Shown piece by piece: positions 58,250 to 64,000 of a stretch of DNA of 64,000 nucleotides (within the stretch, counting starts at the first letter, position 1; each line of letters opens with the position of its first letter). The translations under genes and the position numbers were made by a program. Source of the DNA: Thermochromatium tepidum ATCC 43061 (lineage in GTDB: Bacteria > Pseudomonadota > Gammaproteobacteria > Chromatiales > Chromatiaceae); assembly GCF_009664085.1 (NCBI RefSeq), contig NZ_CP039268.1:2647001-2711000 (forward strand), in the 5' to 3' direction. The notes under the pieces are model-generated. The model saw only the letters and a program-made list of their open reading frames with translations. It was not told where the DNA came from and did no database searches.

Positions 58250-58645
58250 TCAATCGCAGACACATTCGATCTTGAGTTCGAGTGCCGGGTCGATCGCCTT
58301 CCAGGCCCGATCGGCGGTGAGCGCGGTCGCGTTCAGGCGTTGGGCGAGCGCAAGGCAAGCTCGATCGCCAAGCGAGAGGCCCAGGTGGCGGGTGGACGCG
58401 CGCAGGACGCCGGTGGCGAGGGCAAGATCGGCGTCGAAATCCACGGCCTCGATGTCGAAACCGTCCAGAACGATCTCCACATCCGCTCGTGTCATGCCCT
58501 GATCGGCACATTTGCTCGCAAACTCGGCCAGATTGACCGACGACATGAAGCACGAGTCGCCCAGCAACGCCGACTCGATGCGAGCTGCACCGGTCTCGCC
58601 ATAGACTTTGGCCAGCAGGGCCGAGGTGTCGAGCACGTAGCTCAC
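58250..58645 (-). CDS. VapC-like PIN-domain toxin
   Basis: 131 aa PIN-domain ribonuclease. The acidic site is built from VLDTSALLAKVYGE (Asp), NLAEFASKCA (Glu), LSLGDRACLALAQRL (Asp) and ALTADRAWK (Asp). The GTG start overlaps the stop of the antitoxin gene (GTGA), so the two are coupled. It likely cleaves RNA when released from its partner. Confidence 0.88.
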   Translation of the reverse strand: MSYVLDTSALLAKVYGETGAARIESALLGDSCFMSSVNLAEFASKCADQGMTRADVEIVLDGFDIEAVDFDADLALATGVLRASTRHLGLSLGDRACLALAQRLNATALTADRAWKAIDPALELKIECVCD

Positions 58646-58902
58646 GTGTCGCCGTCCTCGCGTGCCGCTTCGGCGCGCCGTTCGGCAATGAATTCATCGA
58701 CCAGGGAGCGCCCGGGTTGCGGCGGACAAAATTTCTGGAAATACCTGACCGCCGCTTCCATGCGTGCGCGCTTGGTCGTCAACACGAACTCGCCATCGCG
58801 CAGTTCGCCCACGAGCGTTTCACCTTCCGACACACCCAGTGCCCGGCGTACTTCTGCAGGCACGACAACACGGCCGCCTTCTGACATTTTTATTGAATAC
58901 AT
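58642..58902 (-). CDS. VapB-like antitoxin, AbrB/MazE family
   Basis: 86 aa. The swapped-hairpin DNA-binding domain reads YSIKMSEGGRVVVPAEVRRALGVSEGETLVGEL, and the C-terminal tail (PPQPGRSLVDEFIAERRAEAAREDGD) is the toxin-neutralising part. ATG at 58902 is preferred to a TTG six bases upstream. It forms a two-gene operon with the PIN toxin; autorepression is expected. Confidence 0.87.
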   Translation of the reverse strand: MYSIKMSEGGRVVVPAEVRRALGVSEGETLVGELRDGEFVLTTKRARMEAAVRYFQKFCPPQPGRSLVDEFIAERRAEAAREDGDT

Positions 58903-58981
58903 GAACAATCATCCATACCCGTATTGATCTGGCAACTTACCCACTGTCTGTCTGATAGACAAGCGTGCGGATGGTGAATTC

Positions 58982-59455
58982 CCGTTCCATCAGACTTAAT
59001 CTGCTCAGGCATAAACGAATCTGACGTCCTGCTTCACTGAGGCCGGTTTCGCCGTTGTCTTGCGACAACGGCCAGCCCCTTCCACTCCACGGGCGTGACG
59101 TCCGGCAAAACGCGCCGGAGGCGCCGTCGGGACGGCTAGACCATCCGGAAGGGGGTTCCTGGCCGCCTTCAGATCTCGATCTTGGCTTGTACCGCAGACC
59201 GGGCAGACCCAGGCGCGCACCGAGCGCGGCAGCCTCTCTATGCCGGTCCTTGACCATGCCGGGCAGCTTCAGGTCCTCGATCGCGAGGATGAAACCTCCG
59301 CCTGAGCTCAGACCTGAGCCTGTGCAGGGCACCCTGGCGGATGTTGGCGAGTCGGGCATGGCGCCGGGCGAGCCGGATCGCCGCCGTTCTGCGGCGGGCT
59401 AAGCCCTTCTTTCGGCGCGACAGCCGACGCAGGCGAGACAGCAGATGTGGATCGC
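58982..59455 (-). pseudogene. Decayed tnpB with preserved right end (IS607-type relic)
   Basis: Read leftward from about 59450: LSRRKKGLARRRTAAIRLARRHAR-LANIRQGALHRL (TnpB helical segment), then a frameshift to ILAIEDLKLPGMVKDRH, then a jump to RAWVCPVCGTSQDRDLKAAR (zinc ribbon). No intact frame remains. Beyond the coding relic, about 70 bp ending in AAGTCTGATGGAACGG closely match the end of the element inside yegQ, so the right terminus is at 58982 or next to it. The left end is not defined. Confidence 0.78.
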
Positions 59456-59483
59456 GCCTTACGGCGCTCCTACCCCAACCACG

Positions 59484-59638
59484 CCTCCCGTCGGAGCGGC
59501 TTTAGCCGCGATTGGGGCGGTTGATGCGGGGATGGGTGTTACGATCGCGCCTTACGGCGCCCCTAACAAACCCGCCGACCCGCTTCGTCGAGATCCACCT
59601 TGACAGGGTCAGGGTTCGAAATCGTTCTAGCGTTCACG
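59484..59638 (-). repeat. Dispersed intergenic repeat, copy B
   Basis: Reverse-complement copy of the repeat at 50521-50680, about 80 percent identical, with the REP-type GAGCGGCTTTAGCCGCG palindrome, the TTACGGCGCCCCTAA block and AAACCCGCCGACCCGCTT. The preceding bases GCGCCTTACGGCGCTCCTAC (59453 on) repeat part of it again. It encodes nothing. Confidence 0.78.
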
Positions 59639-59705
59639 CCTTCCAGTAAAGACCGCTCGATGCGTGTTGCAGCCTTCTTGCCCGATGGTCTTCATAGACC
59701 CTCCG

Positions 59706-59950
59706 CAAGGAAACCCGCGACTTGAGTCGCGGGAGGAATGGCGGGTGCGCGAAGCGCACCATGTGGTGTATAAGACAGTGTGGTCTCCGGGCGCACGCCG
59801 ACTGCAACGCCAGTCGAAACCTGGCCCGGATTGGCAGCGGAGCCCCGCTACCAAGGGCGGCTGTAAACACGCCCAATGTTGGGGATGTGGTCAACCATGT
59901 TTGCTGCGTCTCACAATAAAGCCTTCGACTTCAGTCGAGGGTTGTTTACG
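59706..59950 (+). mobile_element. Hairpin-bounded IS200/IS605-type remnant (PATE-like)
   Basis: A left palindrome CCCGCGACTTGAGTCGCGGG (59714-59733) and a right palindrome CCTTCGACTTCAGTCGAGG (59922-59940) share the CGACTt-AGTCG core typical of IS200/IS605 subterminal hairpins. GTTGTTTAC follows on the right, the usual end in such elements. Between them the rightward frame around 59779-59919 reads CGLRAHADCNASRNLARIG, which is the zinc-ribbon end of a TnpB. It is about 245 bp, with no transposase, so only the ends and the 3' tip of tnpB remain. The rest of the 59451-60038 gap holds the repeat and nothing else seen. Confidence 0.65.
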
Positions 59951-60038
59951 GTCAACCTTATAAATCAGCGTCTACCTCGGGCACGCGAGGCGTGCCCTGT
60001 CTTTTGGAATCACATCCGTGTGGCTATTCTGAAGGGTC

Positions 60039-60419
60039 TTAGTTGTTCTTGGCGCCCTGATTGATCCAACGCTCGATGACGACGAGCTCAGCAGACGGCA
60101 AGGGATCCTTGCGGTGCGGCATCCGGATGGATGGATCCACCTCTCCGGCCACCAGACGGTAGAGACTGCTCGACAGGGCGTCTCCTGGAACAACCACGGG
60201 GCCGAACCTGGTGCCCTTCATCACGCTGTCGTAGGACTCGACCAGGAAGCCGCTAGCGGCATGGCCCTGGCCATTGGTCAGGTGACACTCGACACAATGC
60301 TTCTTGAGAATGGGCTGGACATCCCTGGCGAAGCTCACTTCACCGGAGTGCTTGCAACCACTGAGGGCCACCAGGATGAGGGGCAATCCAACGGCAAAAC
60401 GGGACAGGTGTTTGTTCAT
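60039..60419 (-). CDS. Cytochrome c-type lipoprotein
   Basis: 126 aa. The lipoprotein signal ends in LVALSGC (about residue 22), then VQPILKKHCVECHLTNGQG with one CxxCH haem site, DSVMKGTRFGPVVVPGDALSSSLYRLVAGE and a distal IRMPH (probable Met ligand). The pattern resembles the small cytochrome domain (PSCyt1-like) found in many bacteria. An envelope electron carrier is likely; the partner is unknown. ATG at 60419 was chosen because it gives the signal peptide. The gap 60420-60633 shows nothing. Confidence 0.8.
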   Translation of the reverse strand: MNKHLSRFAVGLPLILVALSGCKHSGEVSFARDVQPILKKHCVECHLTNGQGHAASGFLVESYDSVMKGTRFGPVVVPGDALSSSLYRLVAGEVDPSIRMPHRKDPLPSAELVVIERWINQGAKNN

Positions 60420-60633
60420 CTTCGATATCTCGTTGTTATAGGACAAAGAACGACTTGAGGTGCAAGCCGATCAGCACTCGGCTCAGTCGACGGCACGACC
60501 GCTTTTCAAGACCCACGACATTCATGTGGAGGGCATGGTCGCTGACGACTCAAACATAGACCCGATCGGGCCCATGAAACCATAGATCCAGGCCAAAACT
60601 TTGTGTGAACCTGTCCCAGATCGGCGCATTATT

Positions 60634-62019
60634 TCAGCCAGTCCGTCGCCAAGTCGTGCCCTGGGGGCCATCCTCGAGCACGATGCCGTTCGCCGTGAGC
60701 GCCGCGCGCAGACGATCGGCCTCGACCCAGTCCTTGCTGGCGCGCGCGGCGCGGCGCCGTTCGATCATGGCCTCGATCTCGGCATCGCTCAGGCCGCCTG
60801 CATCCAAGCCGCTTTGTAGATAGGCCTCGGGATCGTCCTGGAGCAGACCCAGCAGGTCACCCAGCTCACGCAACAAGGCGCCATGTGCCGCCGCCTGGTC
60901 CGGGTCATCGGACCTGAGCCGATTGACCTCACGCGCCAGATCGAAAAGCACGGCCAGTGCCTCGGGGGTGTTGAAGTCATCATCCATCGCCGCCCGGAAG
61001 CGGGTACGGAAGGGGTCGCCCGCGGCTGGGGCAGACTCGGGCAGCCTGCGCAGTGCGGTATAGAGCCGGGTCAGGGCCGCACGCGCCTGCTGGAGTGCGC
61101 CCTCGTCGTAATTGAGCGGGCTGCGATAGTGGCTGGTGAGGATGAAATAACGCACCTCTTCGGGCCGATAGCGGCGCAGGATCTCGCGCACCGTGAAGAA
61201 ATTGCCCAGCGATTTGGACATCTTTTCTTCGTTGACGCGGACAAAGCCGTTGTGCATCCAGACATTGACGAAGGGCTCGCCCGTGGCGCCTTCGGACTGG
61301 GCGATCTCGTTTTCGTGGTGCGGAAACTGGAGGTCGGCCCCACCGCCGTGGATATCGAAATGGTTGCCCAGGGCACAGGTGCTCATCGCCGAGCATTCGA
61401 TGTGCCAGCCAGGACGCCCCGGTCCCCAGGGCGAGTCCCAGGCCGGCTCGCCGGGCTTGGCCGCCTTCCAGAGCACAAAGTCGAGCGGATCGCGTTTGGC
61501 CTCGCCGATCTCGACCCGCGCCCCAGCGCGCAGCTCTGAGGGGGACTTGCCCGAGAGCTTGCCGTAGTCCGGAAAGCGACTGACGGCATAATAGACGTCG
61601 CCATTGTCGGCGACATAAGCGAAGCCCTTGTCGATCAGGGTTTGGACCATACTCAGGATCTCGCCGATGTGCTCGGTGGCGCGCGGCTCCTCGGTTGGCG
61701 GAAGCACGCCGAGCGCCGCGGCGTCCTCGTGCATGGCCTGGATGAAGCGCTCGGTCAGGGACTGGATGGTCTCGCCGTTCTCGTTGGCGCGGCGGATGAT
61801 CTTGTCGTCGATATCGGTGATGTTGCGGACATAGGTCACCGTATAGCCGAGCGCACGCAGATAGCGATAGACCACGTCGAACACCACCAACACCCGCGCA
61901 TGCCCGAGATGACAGTAGTCATAGACCGTCATCCCGCAGACATACATCCGGACCCGGCCGGGTTCGATGGGTTGGAAGGGCGCCTTCCGGCGGGTCAGGC
62001 TGTTGTAGATCTGGAGCAT
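60634..62019 (-). CDS. cysS: Cysteinyl-tRNA synthetase
   Basis: 461 aa, the same length as the E. coli enzyme, from ATG at 62019 ([21 protein letters not shown]). Zinc-site Cys and HIGH motif: [18 protein letters not shown]; then [47 protein letters not shown] and [10 protein letters not shown]. An upstream open extension reads no known sequence and is excluded. It diverges from dxs, 184 bp away. Confidence 0.97.
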   Translation of the reverse strand: MLQIYNSLTRRKAPFQPIEPGRVRMYVCGMTVYDYCHLGHARVLVVFDVVYRYLRALGYTVTYVRNITDIDDKIIRRANENGETIQSLTERFIQAMHEDAAALGVLPPTEEPRATEHIGEILSMVQTLIDKGFAYVADNGDVYYAVSRFPDYGKLSGKSPSELRAGARVEIGEAKRDPLDFVLWKAAKPGEPAWDSPWGPGRPGWHIECSAMSTCALGNHFDIHGGGADLQFPHHENEIAQSEGATGEPFVNVWMHNGFVRVNEEKMSKSLGNFFTVREILRRYRPEEVRYFILTSHYRSPLNYDEGALQQARAALTRLYTALRRLPESAPAAGDPFRTRFRAAMDDDFNTPEALAVLFDLAREVNRLRSDDPDQAAAHGALLRELGDLLGLLQDDPEAYLQSGLDAGGLSDAEIEAMIERRRAARASKDWVEADRLRAALTANGIVLEDGPQGTTWRRTG

Positions 62020-62203
62020 CGCGGCGATTTCGGGATGGCGGGATTTGAAATAAACGACAGCAGATTTACATGTTAACAAAGGCGCGGGCTTGGTAGGCGA
62101 TCCATCTGCGCCCAAACCGGTCCGCCAGACGCGATCGGTCAGGCAACTCCACGACGATTGCACTAAGATATCTCGCCTGTCATCGTAATAGCCGCCAGAG
62201 ACC

Positions 62204-64000
62204 ATGCCACATCGCACCCTGACCGATTCCGGCGTCGGCTCACCCCGACGTCCGCTCTTGGACTCGATCGACAGCCCAGTCGACCTGCGCGCCCTGTCCG
62301 AGGACCAGCTGCCCGAACTCGCCAGCGAGCTGCGTTCCTTTTTGATCGAATGCGTCTCCAAGACCGGCGGACACCTCGCGGCCGGGCTCGGTGTGGTGGA
62401 GCTGACGATCGGATTGCACTATGTCTTCAACACCCCGCACGACCGGCTGGTGTGGGACGTCGGCCATCAGGCCTATCCGCACAAGATCCTCACCGGACGG
62501 CGCGCTCGCATGTGCACCCTGCGCCAGAAGGGCGGACTCTCGGGCTTCCCCAAGCGCAGCGAGAGCGAGTACGACGCCTTCGGTGTCGGACACTCCAGCA
62601 CCTCGATCGGTGCCGCGCTCGGGATGGCGCTCGCGGCCAAGCAAAAAGGCGAACGGCGCGCCGTGGTCGCCATCATCGGTGACGGGGCGCTGGGTGCCGG
62701 CATGGCCTTCGAGGCGCTCAATCACGCCGGTTCGATGGACATCGACCTGGTGGTGATCCTCAATGACAACAAGATGTCGATCTCGCCACCGGTGGGGGCG
62801 ATCAGCAACCATCTGGCACGCCTGCTCTCGGGCAAGCTCTACACCAGTGTGCGCGAGGGCAGCAAACAGGCACTCGCCGGGATGCCGCAGCTGCGCCAGT
62901 TGGTTGGGCGCTGGGAGGAACACATGAAGGGGATGCTGATGCCCAGCACCCTCTTCGAAGAGCTGGGATTCAATTACATCGGCCCGGTCGATGGGCACGA
63001 CCTGGATGGACTGCTGCGCACCCTGCGCAACATCCGCGACATGCCGGGACAGCGGCTGTTGCACGTCGTCACCAAGAAGGGACGCGGCTTCGAGCCGGCC
63101 GAGGGTCAGCCGGTGATCTATCACGGCGTCGCCCCCTTTGATCATAAGACCGGACAGATCCTCAGTTCCAAGGGTGCGGGACCGACCTATACCCAGATCT
63201 TCGGTGGCTGGCTGCACGACACGGCTGCATCCGATCCGCGTCTGGTCGGCATCACCCCCGCCATGTGCGAAGGCTCGGGTCTGACGGCCTTCTCCAAGCG
63301 CTTCCCCGAGCGCTATTTCGACGTCGGTATTGCCGAGCAGCACGCCGTCACCCTGGCGGCAGGCCTGGCCTGCGAGGGACTCAAGCCCGTGGTCGCCATC
63401 TATTCGAGCTTTCTGCAACGCGCCTATGACCAGCTCGTGCATGACGTGGCGCTCCAGAACCTGGATGTGACCTTCGCTGTCGATCGCGCTGGACTGGTCG
63501 GGCCGGACGGTGCCACCCATGCCGGCAGCTTCGATCTGAGCTTCTGCCGTCCGATCCCGAACCTGGTGATCCTGGCGCCCTCCAACGAGAACGAATGCCG
63601 ACGGATGCTCAAGACGGCCTATGAATATCCGGGACCGGCGCTGGTGCGTTATCCGCGCGGCACCGGTCCGGGGGTGGCCATCGACCCCCAGGCCCCGGCG
63701 CTGCCGATCGGCAAGGGCAAGATCCTGCGCGAGGGATCGCGGCTGGCGCTGCTCGCCTTTGGCCCCCTGGTCCAGGCCGCGCTGGAGGCCGCCGCGGTCT
63801 TCGATGCCACGGTCGCCGACATGCGCTTCGTCAAGCCGCTCGATGAGGCCCTGATCCTGGATCTGGCCGCCCGTCACGAGCTCCTGGTGACCCTAGAGGA
63901 AAACGCGATCGCCGGCGGGGCGGGTAGTGGCGTGGCCGAATTGCTGTCGGCACACGGGGTGGTCAAGCGCTGTCTGCATCTGGGGCTCCCCGATCGCTAT
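62204..64000 (+). CDS. dxs: 1-deoxy-D-xylulose-5-phosphate synthase, 3' end beyond window
   Basis: First enzyme of the MEP pathway: pyruvate plus glyceraldehyde 3-phosphate to DXP. 599 codons are visible of about 620. Motifs: [39 protein letters not shown], the thiamine-diphosphate site [18 protein letters not shown]...[35 protein letters not shown] (catalytic Glu) and [18 protein letters not shown] at 62204. It supplies the precursor used by ispD and ispF encoded at 25 kb. Confidence 0.97.
   Translation, partial: MPHRTLTDSGVGSPRRPLLDSIDSPVDLRALSEDQLPELASELRSFLIECVSKTGGHLAAGLGVVELTIGLHYVFNTPHDRLVWDVGHQAYPHKILTGRRARMCTLRQKGGLSGFPKRSESEYDAFGVGHSSTSIGAALGMALAAKQKGERRAVVAIIGDGALGAGMAFEALNHAGSMDIDLVVILNDNKMSISPPVGAISNHLARLLSGKLYTSVREGSKQALAGMPQLRQLVGRWEEHMKGMLMPSTLFEELGFNYIGPVDGHDLDGLLRTLRNIRDMPGQRLLHVVTKKGRGFEPAEGQPVIYHGVAPFDHKTGQILSSKGAGPTYTQIFGGWLHDTAASDPRLVGITPAMCEGSGLTAFSKRFPERYFDVGIAEQHAVTLAAGLACEGLKPVVAIYSSFLQRAYDQLVHDVALQNLDVTFAVDRAGLVGPDGATHAGSFDLSFCRPIPNLVILAPSNENECRRMLKTAYEYPGPALVRYPRGTGPGVAIDPQAPALPIGKGKILREGSRLALLAFGPLVQAALEAAAVFDATVADMRFVKPLDEALILDLAARHELLVTLEENAIAGGAGSGVAELLSAHGVVKRCLHLGLPDRY

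Noticed and set aside
62240-63877. 545-codon leftward frame over dxs
   Set aside because: dxs is unmistakable on the plus strand. The antisense product shows only low-complexity His/Asp-rich sequence.

Overview
The window comes from a GC-rich gammaproteobacterial chromosome. Gene order points the same way: rsmG-parA-parB; pyrG-kdsA-eno-ftsB-ispD-ispF-truD; dnaQ-rnhA-yafS next to mltD as in enterics; pstS-pstC-pstA-pstB-phoU. The protein flavour suggests a Chromatiales-type (purple sulfur) bacterium, but there is no photosynthesis or sulfur-oxidation gene here, so that placement is inference. I saw no rRNA, tRNA or CRISPR array. Almost all of it is housekeeping DNA. The accessory material is a set of insertion elements, their decayed remains and a few lone or lineage-specific genes.

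Layout. 1-2.3 kb: parB (cut by the window edge), parA and rsmG, all leftward. 2.3-3.8 kb: an intact IS66-family element with a perfect 8-bp target duplication. 3.9-13.9 kb: a lone DUF4143-type ATPase, a LytS-like hybrid histidine kinase, tilS, accA, a DUF457 membrane protein, then a rightward cluster of nitrilase-like (catalytic Cys replaced by Gly), TrpD-like and Rieske genes, then a DUF2726 protein. 14-21 kb: a tnpB relic, a small membrane protein, a 779-aa DUF4407 coiled-coil protein, and a divergent pair of FHA protein and Ser/Thr kinase with a sulfatase-modifying-factor domain. 21-30 kb: a long leftward block from pyrG to gltX, interrupted between kdsA and eno by a 109-bp MITE. 30-36 kb: an FNR-type regulator with a perfect FNR box upstream, dnaQ-rnhA-yafS, mltD (with the second MITE copy right after it) and a PHB-depolymerase-like esterase.

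36-42 kb: the phosphate operon pstS-pstC-pstA-pstB-phoU, with a PHO box promoter before pstS and an intrinsic terminator after it. 42-48 kb: a glycosyltransferase, a queuosine-precursor transporter, a PP2C phosphatase, dsbC, yajQ, xerD, ogt and a YcgN-like protein. 48.7-50.4 kb: yegQ (trhP) is split in two by a 377-bp internally deleted IS607-type element lying between GG dinucleotides. 50.8-58 kb: a ChaN-PDZ protein, a glycosyltransferase, a tandem-trypsin exoprotein whose second domain lacks its serine, and slt. 58-60 kb: a VapBC-like pair, another tnpB relic with the same right end as the yegQ element, a dispersed repeat and a hairpin-bounded IS200/IS605-type remnant. 60-64 kb: a lipoprotein cytochrome c, cysS and dxs (cut by the right edge).

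The clearest novelties are the nucleophile-less nitrilase in a conserved-looking cluster, the miniature IS607 element that breaks yegQ and shares its end with a second relic (a possible guide-RNA-bearing end), the two MITEs abutting stop codons, and the half-dead tandem protease.
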